Assembly: GCF_001613145.1 (NCBI RefSeq)
Contig: NZ_BDBU01000024.1
Location: forward strand, 186,001 to 250,000
Length of the DNA stretch: 64,000 nucleotides
DNA from: Nocardia jejuensis NBRC 103114
GTDB lineage: Bacteria; Actinomycetota; Actinomycetes; Mycobacteriales; Mycobacteriaceae
Direction: 5' to 3'
The notes beneath the pieces were generated by a model, which saw only the letters and a list, made by a program, of their open reading frames with translations, made no database searches and was not told the origin of the DNA. Below, in pieces: positions 50,982 through 59,776 of the stretch. The translations under genes were made by a program, and so were the position numbers. Each line of letters starts with the position of its first letter. Position 1 is the first letter of the stretch.

Positions 50982-51100
50982 GGCGCTCGCTGTGGGGGAA
51001 CCGCACCCGTTAGGGTGAACGGCAAACTGTGTTTCATGGGCGGACAGGCATTCCCCCGGCCCTGTGCTGCCATGGCGAACCAGCATGACGGAGGCCATCG

Positions 51101-51739
51101 ATGGGGTTGTTCACCAAGCGCAAGAAGCGGGTCAGCCGCCGGGCCGAGGCGAAAGCCCTCAAGCACAAGGCCGGTATGGAGGCCAAGCTCGGGGCGCGCA
51201 ACGAGCGCAAGCGCCATCGCGGTGAGGCGCGCCTGCAGAGCAAGGTCGCCAAGGCCGAGATCTCCAAACTGCAGGCCGAGGAGAAGGCCGCGCTGAAGCT
51301 GGCCGCCAAGGCCGAGAAGGATCCGTTCAGCGCCGCGCAGGTGCGCAAGTACCTGGGCGTGGCGCGGATCCTGGTTCCGGTGCTGGCGCCGCTGGCCTAC
51401 CGGGGCGCGACCTTCGTGCGCGGGCAGCTGGACAACCGGCGGGCTCAGCAGCTGGGAGTCGGGATCAACCAGCTCGGCGAATTCGCCGGGCCCGGAGCGA
51501 AATTGCAGGCGCGCGCCGCGAACGTGGAGACCACGCTCGTCCAGCTCGAGACCCGGCAGTCGGATCCGGACACCAAGCAGTTCGCCGTCGCCACCCGTGA
51601 CCGGCTCGACAGCCTGTCGGCCGCGATCCGCACCGCCGCGCAGATGCCGGTGCAGCGCCGTCGCGCCGTGCACGCCTCGATCTCCAACGAGCTGTCCGGA
51701 ATCGAAGCCGACGTGCTCGCCCGCCTCGGCGTGAACTGA
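51101..51739 (+). CDS. DUF6474 family protein
   Basis: This 212-residue, highly basic protein starts MGLFTKRKKRVSRRAEAKALK and has a long lysine/alanine coiled-coil region to about residue 75. A hydrophobic patch around residues 88-105 (ARILVPVLAPLAYRGATFV) may touch the membrane, and a helical C-terminus follows. The family is actinobacterial and has no assigned function. It faces the nuclease gene divergently and is followed by the copper-related genes only 10 bases later, so it may be co-transcribed with them. Confidence 0.75.
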   Translation: MGLFTKRKKRVSRRAEAKALKHKAGMEAKLGARNERKRHRGEARLQSKVAKAEISKLQAEEKAALKLAAKAEKDPFSAAQVRKYLGVARILVPVLAPLAYRGATFVRGQLDNRRAQQLGVGINQLGEFAGPGAKLQARAANVETTLVQLETRQSDPDTKQFAVATRDRLDSLSAAIRTAAQMPVQRRRAVHASISNELSGIEADVLARLGVN

Positions 51740-51749
51740 GCTGAGTTCG

Positions 51750-52292
51750 ATGCGCCGCCGTGCACGAGACGGCCGGGGAGATCTCCCCGGCGCGGTCGGC
51801 GTGCGTGGCGGACTCGCGGGTGTCGCGATGGCGGCGCTCGCGGTGGCAGCGCACGGAATGGCAGGCGGCGGGTTTCCCGGGTCGCCGGAACTGGCGCTGC
51901 TGATCTCGGTGGCCGCGGCGATCGGGGCGGTGGCTTCGACACTGCGGTCCCGGGCGACGCTGCCCGTTCTCATGCTGGTGGGGCAGCCGGTGTGCCACCT
52001 CGCGTTGAGCGGGCTGCTGCACGACGGACATGGTTCGGCGGCAACGGGTTTCGACACCGGCGCGATGATGGCCGCGGCGCACGCGGCGGCCGCACTCGCG
52101 TTCGCCCTGCTGATTCTGGTCGCCGAGCGGCTGTACGGAATCGCCTCGCAGGCGATTCGGGTGACGCTCAGCCGCATCGGCGGAGCGCCGGTAGCGCCGC
52201 GATCGCGGCGTTGGGCGCGGGTTTCGGCTGCCGCGCGGGGTCTTTCGGCGACAGGGGCGATCGGGCCGCGCGCGCCCCCGGTCACGGCGTGA
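51750..52292 (+). CDS. Membrane protein upstream of the ycnI-copCD genes
   Basis: This 180-residue protein has about four membrane helices (residues 25-42, 45-60, 68-85 and 100-122) and an Arg-rich C-terminal tail. Histidines cluster near the middle helices (AAHGMAGG, CHLALSGLLHDGHG), which could bind metal. It lies 10 bases after the DUF6474 gene and 44 before ycnI, on the same strand, so it probably belongs to the copper operon. The family is not recognised. Homologues next to ycnI/copC genes are common in actinomycetes as far as I know. Confidence 0.65.
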   Translation: MRRRARDGRGDLPGAVGVRGGLAGVAMAALAVAAHGMAGGGFPGSPELALLISVAAAIGAVASTLRSRATLPVLMLVGQPVCHLALSGLLHDGHGSAATGFDTGAMMAAAHAAAALAFALLILVAERLYGIASQAIRVTLSRIGGAPVAPRSRRWARVSAAARGLSATGAIGPRAPPVTA

Positions 52293-52336
52293 CGTCCCCT
52301 CACCCGTAACCCTTTGTCAGAAAAGGCACTTCATTC

Positions 52337-52987
52337 ATGAACACCTCTGTTTCGCGCGCGCTCGGCACGGCTGTCGCGGCCGCGAGCCTCACTCTGCTCG
52401 GCGCCGGCATCGCCTCCGCCCACGTCACCGTCAACGCTCCCGGCGCGAGCCAGGGCGGCTACGCGGTCGCCACCTTCAATGTGCCGAACGAGTCGGACAC
52501 CGCCTCCACCACCAAGGTGTCGGTGGCCGTACCGAACCTCAAGAGCGCTCGCACCGAACCGATTCCGGGTTGGACCGCGACCGTGGACCGCAACGACAAG
52601 AAGGAGGTCACCGCGATCACCTGGACCGCGAACCCGGGTAACGCGGGCGTGGGCCAGGGTCAGTTCCAGCGGTTCGTGGTGTCGATGGGCCCGCTGCCCA
52701 AGCAGGAGCACGTGGAACGGCCCGCGACCCAGACCTACAGCGACGGCAAGGTCGTGGCCTGGGATCAGAAGGACAACGCGGACGGCAGCGAGCCGGAGCA
52801 TCCGGCCCCGGCGCTGACCCTGGCCGCGGGCACGGGCGGGCACGACGATCCGGCCGACACCGCCGAGGCCGCGGCTCCGAAGTCCACCGACGACACCGCG
52901 CGCTGGCTCGGCGGCATCGGCCTGGCGCTGGGCGCACTGGGTGCGGCCCTGGGACTGGGCAGCGTCCTGCGGGGACGACGCGCATGA
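52337..52987 (+). CDS. ycnI: YcnI family copper-binding protein (DUF1775)
   Basis: This 216-residue secreted protein is predicted to bind Cu(II) with the mature N-terminal histidine. The signal peptide (residues about 1-28, ending GIASA) is followed directly by HVTVNAPGA, the YcnI histidine brace. The DUF1775 beta-sandwich has GGYAVATFNVPNES and TAITWTA with conserved tryptophans. A C-terminal membrane helix (about 188-210) anchors it, with a basic stop-transfer RGRRA. The start of copC overlaps its stop by four bases. Confidence 0.9.
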   Translation: MNTSVSRALGTAVAAASLTLLGAGIASAHVTVNAPGASQGGYAVATFNVPNESDTASTTKVSVAVPNLKSARTEPIPGWTATVDRNDKKEVTAITWTANPGNAGVGQGQFQRFVVSMGPLPKQEHVERPATQTYSDGKVVAWDQKDNADGSEPEHPAPALTLAAGTGGHDDPADTAEAAAPKSTDDTARWLGGIGLALGALGAALGLGSVLRGRRA

Positions 52988-53598
52988 GCACGAGAATCAG
53001 CGAATCCGTGACGGCCGGGGAAAACCCGGAACCGGCCGAGCGCCGGTCGGTTCGGCGGCGTGGCCGCCGGATCGTCGCGGGTGTGCTGACCGGTCTGCTG
53101 GTGACCGGTTTCGCCCTGCTCGGCGGCGGCACCGCGAGCGCGCACTCCCAGGCCATCGGCTCGGTCCCGGAGAACGGCGCGCAGATCGACGCCTCCCCCG
53201 CGCGGGTCAGCGTGACGTTCAACGAGGAGCTGCAGACCAGCTTCCCGTCCATGACCGTCACGGACAAGGACGGCTACCTGTGGTCGAAGGGCGAGCCCAA
53301 GGTCGAGGGCTCGACCATCAGCATCGAGGTGGGTGAACTCGGCGCGGCCGGCGTCTACACGATCGCGTACCGGGTCACCTCGGCCGACGGGCACGCGGTG
53401 AAGGACAAGCGCACCTTCACACTCACCAAGGCGGGCAACGGAACTCCGGGTCCCAAGGCCGACTCCTCGGCCAAGTCCGGCGACGGCGGCTCCGACGGTG
53501 GTGTGCCGCTGTGGGTGTTCATCGTGGGCGCGGTGGTGCTGTTCGGCGGCGGCCTGGCATTCGCGCTGCTGGGTGGTCGGGGTAAGCAGAGCAGGTGA
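52984..53598 (+). CDS. copC: Copper resistance protein CopC
   Basis: This 204-residue CopC has an Arg-rich N-terminus, a signal segment (about 32-52, ending TASA) and the mature start HSQAIGSVPENG, which gives the N-terminal copper-binding histidine. The second site is the ADGHAVKDKRTF motif near the end of the beta-barrel. A C-terminal helix (about 172-195) holds it to the membrane. It is translationally coupled to ycnI upstream and, by a GTGA overlap, to copD downstream. Together they bind and move copper across the membrane. Confidence 0.92.
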   Translation: MSTRISESVTAGENPEPAERRSVRRRGRRIVAGVLTGLLVTGFALLGGGTASAHSQAIGSVPENGAQIDASPARVSVTFNEELQTSFPSMTVTDKDGYLWSKGEPKVEGSTISIEVGELGAAGVYTIAYRVTSADGHAVKDKRTFTLTKAGNGTPGPKADSSAKSGDGGSDGGVPLWVFIVGAVVLFGGGLAFALLGGRGKQSR

Positions 53599-54557
53599 AT
53601 CGGTCCGATCGCACCGATCGCCGCCGGGACCGCGGGACGACCGGCAGCACGCTGAGATGGCTACTGCTGCTGGTCGTTCCGATCGGCCTGGGCGGCGCGG
53701 CGCTGGCCTGGGCGCTGGCCGCGGGCGATCCGGTGCAGCCGGAGGCCCCCGCCCGGGTGCTCGCCGACTGCGCCGGGGCCACGGTGCTCGGTCTTGCGTG
53801 TCTGCCCCGCCTGCACGATCGGCTGGAACCGCCGTGGCGGGTGCTCACCCTGGTGGCCGGGCTGTGGGCGATCGCCGAATTCACCATGCTGGTGCTCGAG
53901 GCCGCCGAGGTGCAGGGTCTGCGCGCCTCCGGGTTGAGCGCCACGCAGTTCGGCGACTATCTGACGCATGTGAGCGGCGGGCAGATCGGTATCGCGCTGC
54001 TGATCGGCTGCGGTGTGGTGACCGTGTACAGCGCGTTCGGCTTCCGCAATCCCGATCGCGCGACCGCGGATCTGGTGCTGGTGTTCACCGCGGTCACCCT
54101 GGCGCTGCGTCCGATCACCGGGCACATGTCGCAGCAGATCCTGGGTTCGGTGCTCGCGGCGGTGCACGCGCTGGCGGCCGGGGCCTGGTTCGGGCTGCTG
54201 CTGGCGCTGGCGCTGACGGTTCGCACGCGCGGCGAGTGGGCGGTGCTGCTGCCCCGATATTCGGCGTGGGCGCTGCCGTTGGTGGCGGCGGTGACGGTGA
54301 CCGGGGTGATCAACGGCCTGGTGCGGCTGGGCGGTGTGACCGAATTCGCGACCACCGGATACGGGCGCATCCTGCTCGCGAAATCTCTGCTGCTGATCGT
54401 GCTGCTCGGCCTCGGCTATTGGTGGCGGCGCTCCTGGGTGCCGATCGCCTCGGACCATCGGATGACGGCCGAGGGATCGCTGCGGCGGGCGATCATCGAG
54501 GTTCTGGTGATGGCGGCGGTGTTCGGATCGGCCGCGACGCTGGCCGTCACCGCGTGA
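53595..54557 (+). CDS. copD: Copper transporter CopD family
   Basis: This 320-residue integral protein has eight or nine helices and matches CopD. Conserved features are HVSGGQIGIALL, PITGHMSQQILGSVLAAVHALAAGAWFG with paired histidines in the membrane, and GYGRILLAKSLLLIVLLGLGYWWRR. The GTG start overlaps the copC stop. CopD works with CopC to import or handle copper. No CsoR-like regulator or copper ATPase is in the window, so the regulation remains unknown. Confidence 0.9.
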   Translation: MNRSDRTDRRRDRGTTGSTLRWLLLLVVPIGLGGAALAWALAAGDPVQPEAPARVLADCAGATVLGLACLPRLHDRLEPPWRVLTLVAGLWAIAEFTMLVLEAAEVQGLRASGLSATQFGDYLTHVSGGQIGIALLIGCGVVTVYSAFGFRNPDRATADLVLVFTAVTLALRPITGHMSQQILGSVLAAVHALAAGAWFGLLLALALTVRTRGEWAVLLPRYSAWALPLVAAVTVTGVINGLVRLGGVTEFATTGYGRILLAKSLLLIVLLGLGYWWRRSWVPIASDHRMTAEGSLRRAIIEVLVMAAVFGSAATLAVTA

Positions 54558-54639
54558 GCGCGCGAGGCGCTGACCGCGCGCTATGCGAGAGCCGTCACAT
54601 GAACCACACATGAAATTGCAACAAGTTACTGTCAGTGGC

Positions 54640-55101
54640 ATGACCGAAGTCAAGATCATCGCGAAATGCGCTGCCTCGGCCGAATCGGCCTTCGCCTATG
54701 TGAACGATTACCGCAATCTGCCGCGGTTCATCAACGAGATCAATGCCTTCACCCCGCTCACCGAACAGACCGAAGGGGTCGGCGCGAGCTTCGACGGCGC
54801 CATCGGGCTCGGACCGGTCACCCTGCACTCGACGATCCAGATCGTGCGCCACGAACCGGGTCTGGCGATCGGGGTGAAATCGATCAAGGGTTTCGAGATC
54901 GAATCCACCTTCCTGTTCCACGCCGAGGGCGAGGAATCCTGCACCATCGACGCCATCGTCGACTACCGGGTGGCCGGCGGCCTCGCGGGCAAGATCATGG
55001 GCAAGACCATCGAGCCCTTCGTGAAGCTCGCGGTGAAGAGTTCCACCCACAACCTGGTGACCCAGGTGTCCGCCTTCCACGCGGAGAAGACCAGGGCCTG
55101 A
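54640..55101 (+). CDS. SRPBCC family protein
   Basis: This 153-residue protein has the helix-grip fold of the START-like SRPBCC superfamily. The first strand and helix read VKIIAKCAASAESAFAYVNDYRNL, the ligand-cavity strands include HSTIQIVRHEPGLAIGV, and the final amphipathic helix includes EPFVKLAVKSSTHNL. Such proteins bind hydrophobic ligands or act as polyketide-type cyclases. The start at 54640 is preferred over 54583. The substrate is unknown; no operon partner is apparent. Confidence 0.82.
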   Translation: MTEVKIIAKCAASAESAFAYVNDYRNLPRFINEINAFTPLTEQTEGVGASFDGAIGLGPVTLHSTIQIVRHEPGLAIGVKSIKGFEIESTFLFHAEGEESCTIDAIVDYRVAGGLAGKIMGKTIEPFVKLAVKSSTHNLVTQVSAFHAEKTRA

Positions 55102-55171
55102 CCCGCCGGGGTCGTCAATGCCGCCGACCCCCGACGTCCCGGCGCGCGGCCGAACCGGGGATCCTGGGCAT

Positions 55172-55552
55172 ATGCCCGAACCCGCCACCCCGAATCCGCT
55201 GCAGCGGCTCGGCTACATCTGTGGCCGCACCCTGCCGCCCGCCATGTCGGAGTGGGTCCGCGCGGACCTCATCGGTCCCGGCGCCACCCGTCGCTATCTG
55301 CTGCGCATCCTGATTCCGATCATCCCGGTGCTGTGCCTGTTCCTGCTGATTCCGGGCCCCAAGTGGATGGGCCTGGCCATGATGGCGCTGCTGTATCTGC
55401 CGCTCATCTATTTCACGGTCGCACTCACCTATGTGTTCCGCCGCAACAGATTGATCAAGCACGGCCTCGATCCCGCACTCGCCGACTCCGCCCGCCGCGC
55501 CCGCGAAGCCGGAGACCGCGCCGCTTACGAGAAACGGCACGGGCGAGGGTGA
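55172..55552 (+). CDS. DUF5313 membrane protein
   Basis: This 126-residue protein has a short soluble N-terminus (PNPLQRLGYICGRTLPPAMSEW), two membrane helices at about residues 45-60 and 66-86, and a charged C-terminal tail. This layout fits the actinobacterial DUF5313 family, whose function is unknown. The start is ATG 55172. Its last 98 bases overlap, on the opposite strand, the 3' end of the kinase gene. Confidence 0.75.
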   Translation: MPEPATPNPLQRLGYICGRTLPPAMSEWVRADLIGPGATRRYLLRILIPIIPVLCLFLLIPGPKWMGLAMMALLYLPLIYFTVALTYVFRRNRLIKHGLDPALADSARRAREAGDRAAYEKRHGRG

Positions 55553-57797
55553 GCGACGCCGGGGCACCGAGTTCGCGGCGGTTCGGGCCGGATACCGCAC
55601 GTTCGAAGGCGCGCAGGTCGGCTTCGGTGTGGCGGAAGAGCCAGTAGGCGGCCAGGAAGCCCAGCACGCCGCCCAGGCAGAGCCATTTGATCGGTTCCAG
55701 GATCAGCGTGACCTCGTGCGAGGTGAGGAACATCAGGCTGGTGATCACGCCGATCAGTGGAATCGCCACGGCCACCGCGAGATAGCGGGTGCAGCGGCGG
55801 CCCAGCGCGCGCAGCGCCTCGTGATCGCGGGCCGTCTCACCGTGCACGAGCAGGCGGGGATAGAAGCAGCGCACCACGAAGAAGGTCACCAGGAAGAACG
55901 GGTAGGCGACCGCGATCGCACCCGAAAACAGCAGTGTGGCAATCAGATTCCAGATCTGACCGGCGGGCAGATCGGTGTACGCGACCAGCGCGATGCCCGC
56001 GACGATCGCCGAGACCACCCACCAGATGAAAGCCAGCAGCGCCACCCGGTCACCGTCCACCAGGGTGTCGCGGCGTGCGCGGGCCAGCTCGACCGGATCG
56101 TAGGTGCGGCCCTTGCGCATGCCGCGCCACACGATGAACGCCCGGCGGCACAGGTAATTCGTGACGACGATGGCCGCCGGGGTGGTGAGCAGCGGCAGCA
56201 CATTGCCGACCAGCTGCAGCTTCAGATGTTCCTCGGGCGTGAACCAGAGGTCGAACAGCGGGCCGTTGTGCAGATTGCTGTACAGCATGCCGAGGAAGTC
56301 GCCGACGAAGCTGATCACGGTGATCATCAGCAGCAGGGACCACGGACCGACCTTGGCGCGCACGCTGTTTCGCGGTGGATCCACCAGATCGCGGGCGCGC
56401 GGATCCAGGCACAGGTCGAGCTGCTGCGTCAGCGCCGCACCGTCCGGCCACCGATCCGCACGCCGCGGGGCAAGACATTTCAGCAGTACCCGGACCAGGG
56501 TGGGCGGGCAGTCCGGCGGGAGTTCGGCCAGTTGACCCGCGTCGATCTCGCTGCCGCGCAGGCGCAGCATGCGTTCGAGGGAGGATTCGGAATCACCGGC
56601 GCGGGTCTCGTCGTCGAAGGGGCGGTGGCCGGTGAGCAGTTCCCACAGCATCACCCCGAGCGCGTAGATATCGCTGCGCCCGTCCAGATCCTCTGCGCTG
56701 TCGGGCAATTGCGGATGGCAGGCGGACAGCTGCTCCGGCGACATGTACGCGAGCGAACCGCCGAAATAGGCGAGCGGACTGGTTCCGGCCACGTGCAGGC
56801 TGAAACTGATGTTGAAGTCCGCGAGCTTCGGCACCCCGTCCGCGGTGAGCAGGACGTTGGCGGGCTTGATATCCCGGTGCAGGACCCCGTTCGCCGAGGC
56901 GTAGTCCAGGGCTCGGGCGAGCCGGGCGCCCAACCAGGCCACCGTCTCCGGCCAGGTCTGCGCGGCGATGTCACCGCGAATGGCGGACTCGCTGGGGACC
57001 AGCCCGCCCTTGTCGCGCATGGCGTGATCCACCGCCTCCAGCAGCAGTCCGCCGTCCCGCTCCGCGGCGGGACGCTGCCGCACCAAGCTCAGCACCTTCG
57101 ACAGGGTGCCGCCCGGAAGGTATTGCATGTACAGCAGTTTCAGCTCCCGATCGGGAAGCACCCGCTGATCGAAGACGCGCACGATGTTCTCGTGATCGAG
57201 CTGGGCGAGCGTCTCGGATTCGGTGCCGTGATTCTGCGAGATCTTCACCGCGACCAGGCGCTGCATGGAACGCTGCCGGGCCAGGAACACCCGCGCGAAC
57301 GCGCCCGCGCCCAATTCCACCAGCAGATCGAAATCGTCCACCCGGTCGCCGACCTCTATGCCCTCCAACGCTTCCCGGGCGTGCGGACGAGCGATCAGGG
57401 TGCTGCGATAGTCGCGCTCGCCCCAGGCCAGGGCCGCGGACCCGGCCTCGGTGGGAAAGCCGCTGTGATCGATGTCGTTGCCGGAGCGACGCAGGGCGTG
57501 GAACTCCTCGTAGGCCAGATCGGGCGGCAGTGGACCGTGCCGCAATTCGTCGTATTCGGAACGGTATTCGGCCAGGCGCTTGGGAAAGTCGTAGCGGATC
57601 CAGCGGAATTCCAGATCGACCTTGATCAGTTCGATCAGGCACAGCCTGCGCAATTCCGAAGCGGTGGGCAGGTATTCGTTCAGATTCGGCGGTGTCCGCG
57701 CGGCCTCCCAGGCGGCGGCGAAACGGGTCGCGACCGCGCCGAGCAGAGAGCGCGTCTCATCGACGGCATCGGAATCCACGGCAGGTTCCGGACTCAT
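55455..57797 (-). CDS. Membrane Ser/Thr protein kinase with planctomycete-like N-terminus
   Basis: This protein has 780 residues. The first 80 form an EYL-type helical module (LNEYLPTASELRRLCLIELIKVDLEFRW), as seen before many planctomycete kinases. The kinase domain (about residues 150-440) has the loop ELGAGAFARVFLA, the lysine in VAVKIS, the catalytic loop LHRDIKPANVLL, and DFN instead of the usual DFG at the metal-binding aspartate (LADFNISF). At least five membrane helices follow, with no extracellular sensor domain such as PASTA. The last 30 residues are very basic and encoded opposite the DUF5313 gene. ATG 57797 follows a GGGGGAG; an upstream GTG at 57809 is possible. Confidence 0.87.
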   Translation of the reverse strand: MSPEPAVDSDAVDETRSLLGAVATRFAAAWEAARTPPNLNEYLPTASELRRLCLIELIKVDLEFRWIRYDFPKRLAEYRSEYDELRHGPLPPDLAYEEFHALRRSGNDIDHSGFPTEAGSAALAWGERDYRSTLIARPHAREALEGIEVGDRVDDFDLLVELGAGAFARVFLARQRSMQRLVAVKISQNHGTESETLAQLDHENIVRVFDQRVLPDRELKLLYMQYLPGGTLSKVLSLVRQRPAAERDGGLLLEAVDHAMRDKGGLVPSESAIRGDIAAQTWPETVAWLGARLARALDYASANGVLHRDIKPANVLLTADGVPKLADFNISFSLHVAGTSPLAYFGGSLAYMSPEQLSACHPQLPDSAEDLDGRSDIYALGVMLWELLTGHRPFDDETRAGDSESSLERMLRLRGSEIDAGQLAELPPDCPPTLVRVLLKCLAPRRADRWPDGAALTQQLDLCLDPRARDLVDPPRNSVRAKVGPWSLLLMITVISFVGDFLGMLYSNLHNGPLFDLWFTPEEHLKLQLVGNVLPLLTTPAAIVVTNYLCRRAFIVWRGMRKGRTYDPVELARARRDTLVDGDRVALLAFIWWVVSAIVAGIALVAYTDLPAGQIWNLIATLLFSGAIAVAYPFFLVTFFVVRCFYPRLLVHGETARDHEALRALGRRCTRYLAVAVAIPLIGVITSLMFLTSHEVTLILEPIKWLCLGGVLGFLAAYWLFRHTEADLRAFERAVSGPNRRELGAPASLTLARAVSRKRRGLRLRGRGGRSRRVRDRGRA

Positions 57798-58051
57798 GCG
57801 CTCCCCCACCCTCTACCAACGGGCAATCGCCAGTATGCGCCCGCGATCCGCGCAGGCCCAGTCGATCGCTGTTCCCTCTAGATCGTTCCCGGGCCGCCGA
57901 ACGCATCCGTATCGACGCACCGCCACGGCTTCGGTACACCGGCGACCGCGGCGAGGGCACGAGGCGATGCGGGCGAATCGGGTCCCCTTCGCCGGATTAC
58001 GGCCCGTCGGTGGGCGGACAACCCGGGTGCGGGCGCACTAAAGTCCGGGAC

Positions 58052-58558
58052 ATGAGTGAGCAGTTTCCCGATCGGATCTGGGGATCACGCACGAATCTCC
58101 TGTCCCGCGTTGCCAGCCCGTTCGCCGCGACCAAGCTCGGTTCGCTGGTGATTCGCAAGCTGACGCCGCTGGATCGCCGGTTGCTCGAGCGCACCTCGGG
58201 CAAATACACCGTGCTGGGCCCGATCGGCGCGCCGGTGATTCTGCTCACCACCGTCGGACGCAAATCCGGGGAGCCGAGGACCAGCCCGCTGCTGTACGTG
58301 CACGACGGCGACACGCTGTACGTGATCGGCAGCAACTTCGGGCAGGAGAAGCATCCGGCATGGACCGGAAACCTGCTGGCCAACGCGGCCGCGGAGGTGA
58401 CGATCGCCGGACAGCGCCTGCCCGTGACGGCCACGCTCGTCACCGACGAGACACGCCAGGGCGAGATCTTCGCGCGGTTCGAGGAAACCACTCGGGCGTA
58501 CACGGCCTACCGCAATCGCACCACGCGCGACTTGCGGATATTCGCCCTGACAAGATAG
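58052..58558 (+). CDS. Nitroreductase/quinone reductase, F420-dependent (DDN) family
   Basis: This 168-residue protein has the split-barrel fold of the deazaflavin-dependent DDN/Fgd-like reductases (DUF385). The signature is TVGRKSGEPRTSPLLYVHDGD, followed by VIGSNFGQEKHPAWTGNLLANA with an F420-binding loop. It would reduce quinones or other acceptors with F420H2. The ATG at 58052 begins MSEQFPDRIWGSR. It is five bases from the rraA start, so the two probably share a transcript. Confidence 0.88.
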   Translation: MSEQFPDRIWGSRTNLLSRVASPFAATKLGSLVIRKLTPLDRRLLERTSGKYTVLGPIGAPVILLTTVGRKSGEPRTSPLLYVHDGDTLYVIGSNFGQEKHPAWTGNLLANAAAEVTIAGQRLPVTATLVTDETRQGEIFARFEETTRAYTAYRNRTTRDLRIFALTR

Positions 58559-58562
58559 GTCC

Positions 58563-59066
58563 GTGACCGAATCAGGCAATTCCTCATCACCCGCGGTGGT
58601 GGCCACTGCCGACCTGGCCGACGAGATCGGCCCGGAGATCCGCAGCTGCGACACCCAGTTCACCCAGTTCGGCGGACGTGAGGCCTTCGCGGGCCGCATC
58701 GTGACCATCCGCTGCTTCCAGGACAACCTCCTGGTCAAGCAAACCCTCGGCGAGCCCGGCGAGGGCCGCGTGCTGGTCGTCGACGGCGGCGCGAGCATTC
58801 ACACCGCGCTGGTCGGCGACATCATCGCGGGCCGCGGCGTGGACAACGGCTGGTCCGGGGTGATCGTCAACGGCGCCGTGCGCGACTCCGCGATCCTGCG
58901 CACCCTCGACATCGGCGTCAAGGCGCTGGGCACCAACCCGCGCAAGAGCACCCAGACCGGCTCCGGCGACAAGGACGTCCCCGTCGAATTCGGCGGCGTC
59001 ACCTTCGTTCCCGGCGACATGGTCTACAGCGATCACGACGGCGTCGTGGTCCGCGCCGAGAGCTGA
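58563..59066 (+). CDS. rraA: RraA family protein, regulator of ribonuclease activity
   Basis: This 167-residue protein matches RraA: CDTQFTQFGGREAFAGRIVTI at the N-terminal side, VVDGGASIHTALVGDIIA, WSGVIVNGAVRDS and the substrate-loop PGDMVYSDHDGVVV. The ring-shaped trimer can inhibit RNase E in enterobacteria. In actinomycetes it corresponds to Rv3853 and may instead have an aldolase-like activity. The GTG start lies five bases after the preceding reductase stop. The equivalent mycobacterial gene lies in the same block as sodA. Confidence 0.93.
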   Translation: MTESGNSSSPAVVATADLADEIGPEIRSCDTQFTQFGGREAFAGRIVTIRCFQDNLLVKQTLGEPGEGRVLVVDGGASIHTALVGDIIAGRGVDNGWSGVIVNGAVRDSAILRTLDIGVKALGTNPRKSTQTGSGDKDVPVEFGGVTFVPGDMVYSDHDGVVVRAES

Positions 59067-59083
59067 TCCCGCCCGTACCGGCA

Positions 59084-59110
59084 CACCGCCCCGATTACGC
59101 CGGGGCGGTG
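59084..59110 (+). terminator. Terminator downstream of rraA
   Basis: A perfect 10-base-pair stem (59084-59093 with 59101-59110) encloses a seven-base loop, 18 bases past the rraA stop. Two T residues follow the stem. Confidence 0.6.
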
Positions 59111-59223
59111 TTCGGGGCGCACCCTCCGGGCCCGCCCTTTCAGGCCCTGCGCGAGGTCGGTCCGTGCCATCCGGGTCGCGGAGACACGCCCGAACTCACC
59201 GGGGTTCGGAAGTCGTCCCGGAT

Positions 59224-59454
59224 TCAGCTGCTGGCGACCCGAGCCTCGTGCCCGGCGAACGCCACGACGTCCCCGCCGTACAGTTGCCGCCCACGCCGCA
59301 ACTCGACCTCGTCGTTCACCCGGACGAGCCCCTCGGCGATGACTTCCTTCGCTTCCGCCCCGGAATCGATGAGGTTGGCCAGCTTCAGGAACTGCCCGAG
59401 CCGAATAACCTCGTCCCCGATCCGGACATCGACTGGATTCGACATGGGAACCAT
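59224..59454 (-). CDS. S4 domain RNA-binding protein
   Basis: This 76-residue, almost single-domain S4 protein (LGQFLKLANLIDSGAEAKEVI and VRVNDEVELRRGRQLYGGD) is of the RlbA/YaaA-like size class that binds structured RNA such as rRNA or tRNA. No other domain is present. The start is ATG 59454 or, three codons later, 59445; neither has a strong RBS. It is convergent with rraA and divergent from lysX. Confidence 0.85.
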   Translation of the reverse strand: MVPMSNPVDVRIGDEVIRLGQFLKLANLIDSGAEAKEVIAEGLVRVNDEVELRRGRQLYGGDVVAFAGHEARVASS

Positions 59455-59776
59455 CTAAACCCCCGCACGCTCACGACACCAAACCCGTCGGTCCCCGGGC
59501 GTGGCCACAGCCGCTCCTCGTGCCCCGAGGGGTCGGATTGCCGCGGAGATCCTGTCGATATCAGCTGGGCATCCGCGCTCTACGGCGGACGGAACATATT
59601 CCCGCTCGAGGCCCGACAGTGCAGCCGAGCGTGCCGACGCGAGGACCGACAGGGCAGCCGAGCTTCGGGCTCGAGGGGTTCGGGGGCGAGCCCCTGAGAG
59701 CTTCCCGAGAGTGGGGATTCGGGACACATGGGGGTTCCTTGTGGGCATGTGCGCCGACAAGAGACACACTGGTGCG

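Noticed and set aside
55629..57881. 750-codon open frame antisense to the Ser/Thr kinase
   Set aside because: Composition is dominated by Gln, Arg and Gly, with no family motifs; the minus-strand kinase has all catalytic signatures.
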